Shown piece after piece: positions 16,601-25,153 of a DNA stretch of 40,891 nucleotides. Source of the stretch: Anaerolineaceae bacterium (GTDB lineage Bacteria > Chloroflexota > Anaerolineae > Anaerolineales > Anaerolineaceae); NCBI GenBank assembly GCA_003501835.1, contig DNOU01000031.1:13033-53923 (forward strand), given 5' to 3'. The translations under genes and the position numbers were made by a program. A model generated the notes under the pieces. The model ran no database searches and was not told the DNA's origin. It worked only from the letters and a program-made list of their open reading frames with translations. Within the stretch, counting starts at the first letter, position 1. The number at the start of each line of letters is the position of its first letter.

Positions 16601-19600
16601 ATATCGCGGACTGATGTTTTACCACTTGCAGGTAAACCCATCAGGATGATGGCTCTGGGTTGTTGACCTTCCGGGGGTGGTTGAACGGAATCAAACTGAT
16701 CTCGGATGAATTTATCGTGCAATTCTGCGCGATCTGCTGTCCATTCATTATTAATTTTATACCGATCAATCGTCTGTGTCAAGCTGTCATCGTTGATCCA
16801 GCCCTCAATATCTGGCAATTCGTGCCGTTCTCGTAAACCCACCTGGAACAGGGATGGGCTGTAAATATCCTCTGGGTTGGTTCCCGAAGTAATCACTTTG
16901 CCACTCGCGTCCAGGATGCGGTAAGTGATCTGCTCTCCCTGGTGCAGTTTGAGGGTTTCTTCGATCTGCCTTAGCTTCTGGATGTCGATTCTGACATAGC
17001 TCGTGCCATCACTTCCCCTGATTGCAAGTTCCACAATCCGGGTGGGTTTTGCTTCCGGCACCAGGTCTTCAAACAGGGACATTTGAGGACTGGCTTCTTT
17101 CGGTCTGAAATCAACATCGTCCACCGGGATGGGGGTGCCGGAGAATAGCGGTAAATCCTCCTGTGATTCGCTGAACATATTGATTTGATTGCGATTGCTC
17201 TGGATCTTCCCTTGCTCCAGGCCTGGCGTGGGTTCTGCTTTTTCAATGGATGGATTATCCGGGTCAACCTTCTTGATCTCGCCATCAATCTCATACACCC
17301 AAAGAGCGGGGTTCTCGCGGTCAATCCCCAGCAGCCTGGCTTCACCACCATTGGCGTTGAACTCCTTGAACAATTCTGGATGGGCAGGATACAGGGCAAT
17401 GGGTTCACCGTCCCTGTATACCTCGGCCACCACGTCATATTGACCGTGTTTGAAGGCGTAAACCTTCTGGATGTAGGTGCCTTCCCCTGGTGGATAGGAC
17501 GCGTCTGAATCCACCAAGGGGATCGGTGTGGTGCGGTTGCGAGCTTCAACCCGAAGCAGAGATTCACGCGCCAGGTCAACCTGTTTTTTGACAAAGGCAA
17601 TTTCCGCTGCGCTGATCTTGCTGCTGGTGGGCGGTTCGCCGTGTTCGCCATCCAGAATCCAGTTGGCGTACTCACGTGCATATGCGCGCTGATCTTTGTC
17701 GGAGATCAGCTTGTTGATTCCATTCGACAGGTATTCAGTGACCTGATCCCATTGGGGTACTTTGTCTGTGTGATTCAGATCGATGTTTTTGATCTCGTCA
17801 ATCGGGACAGCTTCACCCTGGTCATACAGATCCTTATAGCTGTATTCCTTCTGGACCATGGCGAGCTTTGCCCTTTCCTCTTTGCTCAACGTGGAAAGGT
17901 AGGATGCTTCCCCCATAACGTACTTGTACAGCCAGATGCCTTCACCTTCGGTCATCCCGCCAGCTTCGAGACCGGCAAGTTTTTCCAGGGTGGCGCGGTC
18001 ATTGGTTTCAATTGCATCCTGCCGGGCTTGATCCAGCAGCCACTGGTCGGATCGGATTTGCGCTTCCCTGGCAGCTCTGCGGTTCTGCCGGCGTCGATTC
18101 AGGATTTCGATCTCGGCCTGCGTTTTGACCGGAGCTGGTGGCTCGACAGGTGGTGTTTCAACCGGCTGGGGTTGGGCTTCTATTTTTGGTTGTTCTGCTC
18201 CAGGTGGGGGAAGTTTTTCTTCCACCATTCCCGGTCCTGCTGTTTCTCCTCCTCGGTCATTTGGGGGTACGACCAATGCCGCTGGGGCGGTGGCTTGGGC
18301 ATCCACTTGTCCACCGTTGGCTTGTTCGTTTGAGAGGGCTGGTTCGTACTTTCCACCGGCTTGCTCGAATCTTGTTTGCGCGTCATACATCACCTCTTCT
18401 TTATTTCTGAATTTCTGATCTCCAAATAATGAAGCCTGGCGTGGATCAGGTTCTTTCAATGCTTCGTCCACATATGTGCGAATGAAGTCTCGCAAAGGTT
18501 TTTCGTTTTTCAACCCCGCCATCATACGTAATAGAAATTCCTGGGTACGGGTCAATGGCTCCACAAACATGGGTGGGGTATTGATCAATTCATCAATATT
18601 GCCAAGTTTATTTTGCTGTCTGAACCACCTCAATCGATCTGCAGCTACCGCAATATCATTTGAAAGCGATAGATCAGGGTTAATCCTACCCCGTGAAATA
18701 TCCCCGTCAAGCTCTGCCAGTTGTGGCAGGACTTTGTACATAACTGATTCGACTGTGCGCATTTGCGCTTTTGTATTGAAGGTGGTGAATTGATCCAGCA
18801 ATTGTTTGGCAGCATCATTGGTATAGATGTTGGCAAACATGGCATTCTTGATCCGGGTAATTGCCTTCTCGGTGAATTGACCTTTTACAATGTATTGCCC
18901 CTTCTCTGTGTCTGCCACCTTGTTCTGTAGGAAGGACGTGATAAAGTCTCGATTGGCAGCGCGCTTAAGCATCCCCTCCACAGTGTCATCATCGCCCACT
19001 TCCAGTTTTGCCAGGGCTTCTTTGGAGATCGAACCCACATCGTTGACGGCAATTTCCTGATCATTCATCGCCAGGTTTTCGCGGGTGTTGGCATCGTTCA
19101 CAAACTTTTTGATGGCATCCGCATCCATTGTGTCATCAAGAACCCTGACCAGTACCGGGTGTTTCATGGTCTTGAAGCTTTCAGGATCAATGCCGTGTTC
19201 CACCGCATAATCGTCCAGGGCAGATCGGTATTCCAGCCACCTGTTGGGGTAGGCGTCGATGGCTCTGGAGATGTACAGGATGCGACCATTGCCTGAAAGC
19301 ACCATGTTATCTTGATCCAGGATGGGTGCGCCCCGGTCTATGGCTTTGAATTCGTCCAGTAATTTCTCCGGATCAAGTTTGCTGGCGTTGTTTTCAATTT
19401 GCTCACGGCTAGCTTGCGCCTGGCGGTCACGTGGCTGCTTCGCCTGATCGTAAAGGGGATTTGGTTTGATGGCATCCCCTTCGAATCTGTCGCTTGAAAT
19501 GATGTCATCCAGCTCCATGACCGCGTAGGTCATCTTGTACCTGGTGTCGCCCTGGATGCTCTTGGCGCTGGTCTTGCCACCCATGATCCTGACCACTTCC

Positions 19601-22600
19601 GGCTTGTGCCATGGAGCAAGATCCGGATTTGTCTCCAGCTCCCGAAGTGCGTCATAAACAGCGGTATCGTGGATCAGCTTACCATCATCCCCCTGCAGGT
19701 AATTATCCACCGCGTCATCCACGAATTTGATGGCTTCTTCTTCGCTGCCAAACTTGCCCAGTACGTACCTGGCGGCTTCCTTCTTTGCCATCCGGGTGAT
19801 CTCATCATCGTTGAAGCGATAATTCCTGCCGCTGTTCTTGATATCCTCGAATCGCCTCCGGTAAATCTGATCCCAGGATTGTGGCCGGCTGGGCTGGTCC
19901 ACCAGCATTTTGTCAAAGATGTCTTTCAGGGATACGCCATTGATCTTCGCCTGAATGTCTACGGTCTTTCCACCCACCGTGAAATCCTGGGCGGTTTCAA
20001 AACCACTCACCCTGCCCCCCGTCTTGAATAGCTTGTGGTAAATATTCAGCATCCAGTCCGTGAATTTGCGGAAGACGGACTTGAGCGCCATGGTGGGAGC
20101 ATCCCCTTCTGCCAGGTATCTTTCCCATCCCCGGGCAAATGTTTCTTCCGCCTGAACGTACCGGGCTGCCTCCTCGGGTGTTGCAGTTGCGCTCCAATAC
20201 CTGGCTTCAAGGTTTTGCAATTCCGCCGCACCGGATAGACCGCCGTGCCTGGCAACGGTGTCCAGGTCTGCCGTGGAAAGATCGCGCCGGAAGATGTGAC
20301 CCACCTCGTGCATCATCGTGCTGAAATCGGGTGCGTTCAAACCCCTGACCAATGCCCGGCCATCTTCCAGGAAGTTGATGGATCCTCGTGCTTCGCCCTG
20401 GCGCAATTCCTGGGCAAGATTTTCAAATAATCCCTTATTGGTGATCTTACCGTTGTCGTCCAGTGCAAACCGGGTGGCGTACCAGTAATCCCGGTAGGCT
20501 TCACCAGGTGCGAATCCAGTCTGCAATGCCAGGGTATCCGCATGGGATTCCATCACCACCATGGCGGCATTGACCTCGGTTTCTGAGACGCCATATTGCC
20601 TGATCAGGTATTCCTTGATCTCTTCGCGGGTGGCATATCCCCGCTCCCGGATGGTTGCCATGCGTTTCTGCCTGTCGGCAATCAGGGCGATGTCCTCCGC
20701 CTGGGTCTTGGCGGTAATGGTTTCCCTGGCCTTGGTCACCTGGTGCGCCAGGTAGTGTTGATTGAAAGCGTATTCTGCCAGCTCCGGGGGCACATCCCCC
20801 AGGTTCTTGAAGTCTGATTCAAAGTATGGCTTCTCGCCATTGGCATCAATATAATCCTTACCATATTTGCGGATCACGTTGAGGGCATACCTGGCAACCG
20901 GGTTTCCCTTCTTATCGGTGATTCCAAATTTGGCGGCCAGGCTCATGATCTGTTCACGCTTTGCTTGGGCAGCCGCGCCGGCTGCTTCTGCTGCAGGTGC
21001 TTCCTCAATCCAATCCGGTTCTTCTGGAACCAGGGGTTTGGGTTGCCTGGCAGGTGGCACTTCCACCTTCTTTTCTGGTTCGGGAACTGGCTGCCTGGCC
21101 AACTCGAATGCTCCCCTGTTCTCCAGCTCCTTCATATCGGCGATCATGCGGTTGTAGATCGGGTTGAATTCGGCGTATGCCCGATCTTTTTCTTCACCCA
21201 CCATGTCCGCAGTTTTCTCACGGATGTCCAGTTGCGCCTGAACTGTCCTTTTGCGGACCTCCCGGATTGCCTTGCGCCACTCTTTGGCTTTTTCAATATC
21301 CCACCCGGTAAACTCGGCGTAGGATTGTGCAAATTCCTCATCCATCCCGGTTTGTAGTTTTTCTTCCAGGGCGGTGGCCTTGTTGTACAGATCGTTGATT
21401 TTCTGCTCGGTGGCTTTCCACTCGGCATTGGTTCTAGATTGCCAGGTGTCGTAGGTTTCCCCGTCTTTGCGGTGGGAATTCTCAAAGTATCTGTCGCGCA
21501 GCTTTCGGGTTTCCTCGTGGAACTGTTTCCAATTGTCGTGGTTCTGGTTCAGAAGATCGATGAACTTGCGTGATCTCTCGTTCTTGATGTCCAATCCATC
21601 AAAGATTCCGCTCAGGGTTTGGGTTTCGAACTCGTATACCCGACGCCACTCCTTGTCCTGGCTGGCAGACAGGGCTTTCCATTCCTTGTTCCATTGCTCG
21701 GAGCTGAATTCACCCTGTGATTTGCGGTAGTACAGATCGTCCACCGCCTTACGCGCATTTACCCAATGCTGCCCGATCATGATCTCGGTGTCGCCGTATA
21801 ACTGGAGGACCCCCACCAGCTTTTCCTTGTTCACAATGTTGACCACTTCCAATGACCGCTTGGCAATTTCCCTGCTAAATGCGGCATCCACAAAGGCATC
21901 CACCTGGTCACGGATCTCCCAAATGGCGGTATCCACCTGGGAGGGATCTGTCGCATCTTTCAGTTTGACGAATAACTGATCCATGATGCTGGTCTTGGTC
22001 AGCATATCTTCCACCATGCCGGGTTCGCCTGGATAAAGGGTATCGCTAACCTTCTGCGCCACCTGGGAAATCGAGGGCTTCATATACTCGCCAAAGATTG
22101 CCTTCTCGATCTCGTCAATGTTCATGCCGGCTTCGATTGCGCCGTAAAGCACATTCTTCATTCCGGGTGCACGTTGATCCAGGATGGCTTCGATGCTTGG
22201 GGACATCCTCTTAAATCCCTGCCCCTGCTTCCAATTGCGATTCCAGAAGGTGGTGATGCCAATGATGGTCGCCTGGCGCGATTCTGACCGCTCCACCGCT
22301 CCGGATAGCCTGGAGAAAACACCGGCACCCCGGTTGATCTTGTCGATGCGCTTCTGGCTCTTGGCAATCAGGTCGCTGGCCTCGGTGGCTTCTGCGATAA
22401 TCCCTTTGCCGCCGTAGATCGCGCCCTCATCTGCTGCGCCCACGCCCACATCCAGCCTGGGTGGAGTGATCCGCAGCCGTTCCAGTGTATTGTTGATCTG
22501 CCTGGGGGTCAGGAATCCGAACACGCCCACGGATGCACGGGTGACAATATTATTGATGGCATTATTCAGAAAGTAAGCAGGGTTCAGCCCCAGCAGGAGC

Positions 22601-24732
22601 AGGGATTGTACTCCCTTCAAGGTGTTGGATAACCGAAACACCCAGCTATTAGGCTTCAACCCCAGGGTATTCTGAAACCACCCATCCATCTTGTCTGCCA
22701 TGTTGATCAACAGGTGGGCTTGCATTTCAGTTTCGGACCATGGCAGGGCATCCTTGCCGGTGAATACACCCAGGGTATCCTTGATAAATTTGGCATCTCC
22801 GACCTGTGGAGCAACGTCATTGATGCGCCGGATCAGGGTATCCGGTTCGAGTTCCAGTTGTTCCAGGATGTTGGCCGGCTTTTCTTTCAGGGCATTGGCA
22901 ATCTTCATCAGGATCATGCGCCGATCTTTGCTGGCGTTCCAACTGATCAGCATGTTGTCCAGGGAATTATCCTTCGTGGCAGCATATTTGATCGCCTGTT
23001 GGATGGCTGTCATGGCCGGAGATTTCAATATCTGCTCGCCAACATCTCCCCTGGCAACCTTTTCCAATCCGGCTGCCTGTCTCCATAGTTTGCCCATCAG
23101 ATCCACATCCCCGTTTGCCGCGTCCATCAGGGTGGCCATGCTGGAATGGAATGTGTTCAGCATCAGGTGGGTTTGAGATTCGGGGGTCAGGCTGGAAAGC
23201 TTTTGATACCACTTCATCCCGGTGTTGGGTCGAAGCTCTTTGAAGCCATAGGTGTCATCCAGCCCACCAATAAACTTTTCAAAGTCGGTCAGGTCCCTGG
23301 CTTCTGGGATTTCCCTGGGGGCGCGGCTGGCCTTGTAGGTTTGCTCTTTGCCGTTAGCATCTTTCCAGATCACCCTGTCGCCTTCATAACGGATGGTGGC
23401 AGGATCGACACCGGACCTGGTCAGTTCTTCCACCTTGGCGCGGGTATCCGCCGGGTAGTCTGTATAATCACCAGCATAATGCCCAAAGCGGATCGAAGTT
23501 TTGTATTGATCCAGGGTCTCGAAGATGCCCGGGGTGGAGCGTTGTTTGGTTACGGCTTCCGCAAGCTGCTGAACACCAAAGGGAAGGGCATCAATTGCCA
23601 GGTTGCCACGGGTTTCCTTGAATGCGGTGGCCAATCGTTCATTGCCGCGGAACCTGGCAATCTTCTCGCCTGCCGCGTTCATTCCCCTGGGTAAAAGCTG
23701 CATGGGATCAAGCACGGATTGCAGCGCAAAATCATTGACGATGCCCGATGCGCCGTACTCCAGGGTGAATTCAGCATAGGTTTGATCCGATGCTTCCCTC
23801 AAGGTTGCGCCCTCATTCATCAATTCATTGATCCGCGCCTTGGCTGCGTCCATGGCTTTGACACCCTTGCCATATGCCGGCAAATACTGACCACTTTTAC
23901 CCTGTTCAAAACGGAACACGCCACCAGGAATGCCGCGGTATTCTTCGTTATAGGCAGACGCCAGCAGTTTAGCCAGCGGTTCAAGTACGCTAAAATCCCC
24001 GGTCTCATAGGCCAGTCTGGCGGCTTCCCAGTTGACCGGAAGATCCTTGAAGGATTGTTTTAGATTTTCAAAATTAAATACATCGATATTCTTAAAATCT
24101 TCTCGGACAGCAGCCATATTCCTGTCATCGATTATTTTCCAGGCTTCCTTTTCGGAAACATTGTATTGCTTCATCGTTTCTTGCAGTTCTTTGTCAAGCT
24201 GCTGACCAATCTGCTTTCTATCCAGGCTATACATCAGGTTGATGCCATAAGTCTGCTCCACGGCCTGTGCAGCAAAGTTAAAAGCCATCAAAACCTGACT
24301 TAATCCTGGCACTTCTTTCCCGGTCAGTCCTTGATAGAACGTGCCCCCACCCAATGCCAGCGCCCCCACCACCATACCTGGCAATTTCCCAACCGTCTGT
24401 CCGATTTTTCCGCCCAGTAGGAACATAGGCCAAGATTGAGAAAGGGTGCCAACGATCTTCGAGCCAAGAGGTCGGTCTGCCAGATTCTGTGTTTGTGCGC
24501 CGGACATCAGCAGGGTGTTCAGAGCTTGTTCGTATTTCAGCAGGTCGCCCCATCTACCCTGGGTGTCTTGCATTTGCTGCATCTGTTTGGCACGGAGCTC
24601 CCGAAGTGCATCTTCCCCCCATAGAACCTGGGAAGGTGGTTGCTTCATCTTGCGGAGGTAGTCAAGTCCGCTATCCCCTTCGGGCAGAGATTGCCATTCA
24701 TACCAGGGCTTGCCCTCGTTGCGTTCACTCAT
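13663..24732 (-). CDS. Giant polyvalent virion protein (zincin, DdrB/ParB-like, zeta-toxin kinase domains)
   Basis: A single 3689-residue protein, more than a quarter of the window. Visible parts in order: a glycine-rich hydrophobic stretch at about 103-134; helical regions with NPAYFLNNAINN near 711, typical of large phage polyvalent proteins; a charged coiled region around 1120-1390; a zincin with HEVGH at 1475-1479 and a downstream EETFARGWERYL; a DdrB/ParB-like domain near 1725-2105; Pro/Ala linkers; a zeta-toxin-type P-loop kinase with GLPASGKTS at 2699-2707; and a helical C-terminal third. QASLF (2099) and QMSLF (2550) resemble clamp-binding peptides. Start ATG at 24732 has AGGAG overlapping the preceding stop. 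The domain set matches polyvalent proteins ejected with phage DNA to counter host defences or aid establishment; that role is inference. Confidence 0.85.
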   Translation of the reverse strand: MSERNEGKPWYEWQSLPEGDSGLDYLRKMKQPPSQVLWGEDALRELRAKQMQQMQDTQGRWGDLLKYEQALNTLLMSGAQTQNLADRPLGSKIVGTLSQSWPMFLLGGKIGQTVGKLPGMVVGALALGGGTFYQGLTGKEVPGLSQVLMAFNFAAQAVEQTYGINLMYSLDRKQIGQQLDKELQETMKQYNVSEKEAWKIIDDRNMAAVREDFKNIDVFNFENLKQSFKDLPVNWEAARLAYETGDFSVLEPLAKLLASAYNEEYRGIPGGVFRFEQGKSGQYLPAYGKGVKAMDAAKARINELMNEGATLREASDQTYAEFTLEYGASGIVNDFALQSVLDPMQLLPRGMNAAGEKIARFRGNERLATAFKETRGNLAIDALPFGVQQLAEAVTKQRSTPGIFETLDQYKTSIRFGHYAGDYTDYPADTRAKVEELTRSGVDPATIRYEGDRVIWKDANGKEQTYKASRAPREIPEARDLTDFEKFIGGLDDTYGFKELRPNTGMKWYQKLSSLTPESQTHLMLNTFHSSMATLMDAANGDVDLMGKLWRQAAGLEKVARGDVGEQILKSPAMTAIQQAIKYAATKDNSLDNMLISWNASKDRRMILMKIANALKEKPANILEQLELEPDTLIRRINDVAPQVGDAKFIKDTLGVFTGKDALPWSETEMQAHLLINMADKMDGWFQNTLGLKPNSWVFRLSNTLKGVQSLLLLGLNPAYFLNNAINNIVTRASVGVFGFLTPRQINNTLERLRITPPRLDVGVGAADEGAIYGGKGIIAEATEASDLIAKSQKRIDKINRGAGVFSRLSGAVERSESRQATIIGITTFWNRNWKQGQGFKRMSPSIEAILDQRAPGMKNVLYGAIEAGMNIDEIEKAIFGEYMKPSISQVAQKVSDTLYPGEPGMVEDMLTKTSIMDQLFVKLKDATDPSQVDTAIWEIRDQVDAFVDAAFSREIAKRSLEVVNIVNKEKLVGVLQLYGDTEIMIGQHWVNARKAVDDLYYRKSQGEFSSEQWNKEWKALSASQDKEWRRVYEFETQTLSGIFDGLDIKNERSRKFIDLLNQNHDNWKQFHEETRKLRDRYFENSHRKDGETYDTWQSRTNAEWKATEQKINDLYNKATALEEKLQTGMDEEFAQSYAEFTGWDIEKAKEWRKAIREVRKRTVQAQLDIREKTADMVGEEKDRAYAEFNPIYNRMIADMKELENRGAFELARQPVPEPEKKVEVPPARQPKPLVPEEPDWIEEAPAAEAAGAAAQAKREQIMSLAAKFGITDKKGNPVARYALNVIRKYGKDYIDANGEKPYFESDFKNLGDVPPELAEYAFNQHYLAHQVTKARETITAKTQAEDIALIADRQKRMATIRERGYATREEIKEYLIRQYGVSETEVNAAMVVMESHADTLALQTGFAPGEAYRDYWYATRFALDDNGKITNKGLFENLAQELRQGEARGSINFLEDGRALVRGLNAPDFSTMMHEVGHIFRRDLSTADLDTVARHGGLSGAAELQNLEARYWSATATPEEAARYVQAEETFARGWERYLAEGDAPTMALKSVFRKFTDWMLNIYHKLFKTGGRVSGFETAQDFTVGGKTVDIQAKINGVSLKDIFDKMLVDQPSRPQSWDQIYRRRFEDIKNSGRNYRFNDDEITRMAKKEAARYVLGKFGSEEEAIKFVDDAVDNYLQGDDGKLIHDTAVYDALRELETNPDLAPWHKPEVVRIMGGKTSAKSIQGDTRYKMTYAVMELDDIISSDRFEGDAIKPNPLYDQAKQPRDRQAQASREQIENNASKLDPEKLLDEFKAIDRGAPILDQDNMVLSGNGRILYISRAIDAYPNRWLEYRSALDDYAVEHGIDPESFKTMKHPVLVRVLDDTMDADAIKKFVNDANTRENLAMNDQEIAVNDVGSISKEALAKLEVGDDDTVEGMLKRAANRDFITSFLQNKVADTEKGQYIVKGQFTEKAITRIKNAMFANIYTNDAAKQLLDQFTTFNTKAQMRTVESVMYKVLPQLAELDGDISRGRINPDLSLSNDIAVAADRLRWFRQQNKLGNIDELINTPPMFVEPLTRTQEFLLRMMAGLKNEKPLRDFIRTYVDEALKEPDPRQASLFGDQKFRNKEEVMYDAQTRFEQAGGKYEPALSNEQANGGQVDAQATAPAALVVPPNDRGGETAGPGMVEEKLPPPGAEQPKIEAQPQPVETPPVEPPAPVKTQAEIEILNRRRQNRRAAREAQIRSDQWLLDQARQDAIETNDRATLEKLAGLEAGGMTEGEGIWLYKYVMGEASYLSTLSKEERAKLAMVQKEYSYKDLYDQGEAVPIDEIKNIDLNHTDKVPQWDQVTEYLSNGINKLISDKDQRAYAREYANWILDGEHGEPPTSSKISAAEIAFVKKQVDLARESLLRVEARNRTTPIPLVDSDASYPPGEGTYIQKVYAFKHGQYDVVAEVYRDGEPIALYPAHPELFKEFNANGGEARLLGIDRENPALWVYEIDGEIKKVDPDNPSIEKAEPTPGLEQGKIQSNRNQINMFSESQEDLPLFSGTPIPVDDVDFRPKEASPQMSLFEDLVPEAKPTRIVELAIRGSDGTSYVRIDIQKLRQIEETLKLHQGEQITYRILDASGKVITSGTNPEDIYSPSLFQVGLRERHELPDIEGWINDDSLTQTIDRYKINNEWTADRAELHDKFIRDQFDSVQPPPEGQQPRAIILMGLPASGKTSVRDMSFAQGDLISNYVVVDPDMAKSYLPEFEVEARRKNKSGPAIVHEESSEMAKALQEKAITSGKNVIIDGVGSSPEKYRNLLTRLKTIGYDVTLIMVDVEPEQAWEGMKARANNNGRYIPQDFLWMANENVPKNFMELYPLADKATLFYNDNNNYRVILNKNQKGESINDREHWQQFQQRYGKDIGRVYGESPAQRGAVQPGQIETPGAGLPGEWSGYGRAGAGLPGYVEEGKGRGGAPEEPGRVDTTAPMGEVPLNGTPSTEPYGEVLHEINSEYLRTILDKFGQEYKKQMGEARKFSIGSLDEDTRKEITRYINGSVKNDMAGMKLSAMNYGEQMRDSALLNYSRRYGVDNFLNIISPYQFWYTRSYYNWAKRMMDRPGWYAMYARMKQMQEKLDQKMPTRLKGKSRIPMPWMPDWMGGGYWIDPMKQLFPFEQFTDSIDQYTRDSARVGAEAESQVDEMLNAGLITPQEAKDAKQNHSGNIWNRAVKQAEASLDKNISPASLATMMLSPALWWTIPKNIAQGTPEKISVLPITRTGQAVREIGKDTFAEGLTDIVGGLLAGPEEAIRKANKLSEFGQWGDYYIDRQLANMAGEGLITADEARIAMIERQGEAFDMARERVATESAMRTPGVVGFEALKNNAKWYEILPAFLSGIFGGSLFPTGELKLRGLQDEYNNAWKKFKTGDESAINDFFADHPEYEARLALFADPDTRLHEFLVDQVWRKYTSLAGPNKKKVREALGQEFIDSFLDENTRNTDTVSDKTLIKWVQQIGGMVPSSLKDENIQKVDYYNAVIANAAENYQKERNARFPNWYELQQQYYALPRVTDEQKKAYLGSHPELSDTYKTVQAAYRAGDKEAYSKFWDAQPLDKRRAFLRSHPELANYWSWNRNFKAQHPELAGYFEDQAQEYQNNTPSLSEAELKQMTNPLIRQLLDYYTTGEPLSSGAWSEIKRIWELGGKKSPTINEYLDTVVSQSFVQ
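15873..16103 (-). CDS. Nested +1-frame ORF inside the giant gene, after the kinase domain
   Basis: A 76-residue ORF wholly inside the 3689-residue gene, in the +1 frame, covering residues about 2877-2954 of the main protein. Its ATG has an AAAGGAG SD with nine bases between the AGGAG core and the start, inside the main coding sequence. The product is soluble-protein-like: it begins MTENTGNNSNNGMVKTSEEF, then has ENLLRNVELYNQGKLKLPE, and is rich in Glu, Asn and Lys. Accidental frames here are usually rich in Arg, Ser, Pro, Trp and Cys. The main frame over the same bases is Gly/Pro/Arg-rich linker. Overprinting is therefore likely, with unknown function. Confidence 0.55.
   Translation of the reverse strand: MTENTGNNSNNGMVKTSEEFMENLLRNVELYNQGKLKLPERDYPESGLDMDVPGQVYLDMLRKEKEGEERQKNQGE
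18180..18386 (-). CDS. Nested +1-frame ORF inside the giant gene, after the DdrB/ParB domain
   Basis: A 68-residue ORF in the +1 frame over main-protein residues about 2116-2185. A nearly ideal SD, AGAGGTGAT, places GAGG six bases before the ATG. The product starts MTRKQDSSKPVESTNQPSQ and has a basic and polar first half with Pro-rich KPPPQRHW, then an acidic-basic helix-like EEEKQQDREWWKKNFPHL. It has no membrane segment or cysteine. The main frame here is a Pro/Ala/Gln linker. Same relative frame and same setting as the other nested ORF, 3 kb away. Function unknown. Confidence 0.5.
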   Translation of the reverse strand: MTRKQDSSKPVESTNQPSQTNKPTVDKWMPKPPPQRHWSYPQMTEEEKQQDREWWKKNFPHLEQNNQK

Positions 24733-24738
24733 GTACTC

Positions 24739-25119
24739 CTAGGCGGCGGTGATCGCATCCGGGTCTATCCATTCAGGGGGTTGCCATCCGGGTGGTGCAG
24801 ACCGGATGATGTTGTAATTCATGGCAATATTGGTTGGATTCTGCCAATACGAATACTTGGGCGTGGATAGTGCTATGGTTTCTTTTCCGCCTGGTACTGT
24901 CGCATTATTGACAGTTACATCTTGTTGCTTAAGTAGATCCTGAAAATATGGATCGTTCAACCATCGCCTTGGGATGTTATGCCCTTCCCCATTGAGACCG
25001 ATCACCATCACGGCATCAGAACTATTACCAGGCATCTTCCCATGAGGTACTTGATATTCTTCCGGTTTGATCGTGGGGCTGCCCTCCCACGGATTGATCT
25101 TTTCAGGATCGTAACCCAT
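24739..25119 (-). CDS. Hypothetical phage protein, 126 residues
   Basis: I do not recognise this family. The protein is polar and Pro/Asn/Asp-rich, with several Trp residues and a Pro-rich end (APPGWQPPEWIDPDA). It contains NIPRRWLNDPYFQDLLKQQD, probably one short helix. No signal peptide, cysteine motif or membrane segment is seen. SD AAGGTGG is six bases before ATG at 25119. Its stop codon forms part of the SD of the giant gene, so the two are probably translated together. It may be a small structural or chaperone protein for the giant protein; this is inferred from coupling. Confidence 0.6.
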   Translation of the reverse strand: MGYDPEKINPWEGSPTIKPEEYQVPHGKMPGNSSDAVMVIGLNGEGHNIPRRWLNDPYFQDLLKQQDVTVNNATVPGGKETIALSTPKYSYWQNPTNIAMNYNIIRSAPPGWQPPEWIDPDAITAA

Positions 25120-25153
25120 TGTCTTCCACCTTATTGAATTGAGAATGCTTTTA

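Noticed and set aside
16971..17681. 236-codon alternate frame inside the giant gene
   Set aside because: Composition is rich in Arg, Ser, Pro, Trp and Cys and it has no SD, as expected for a shadow frame.
21144..21485. 113-codon alternate frame in the giant gene
   Set aside because: Lys/Arg/Pro/Trp-rich shadow of a charged coiled region, no start signal.
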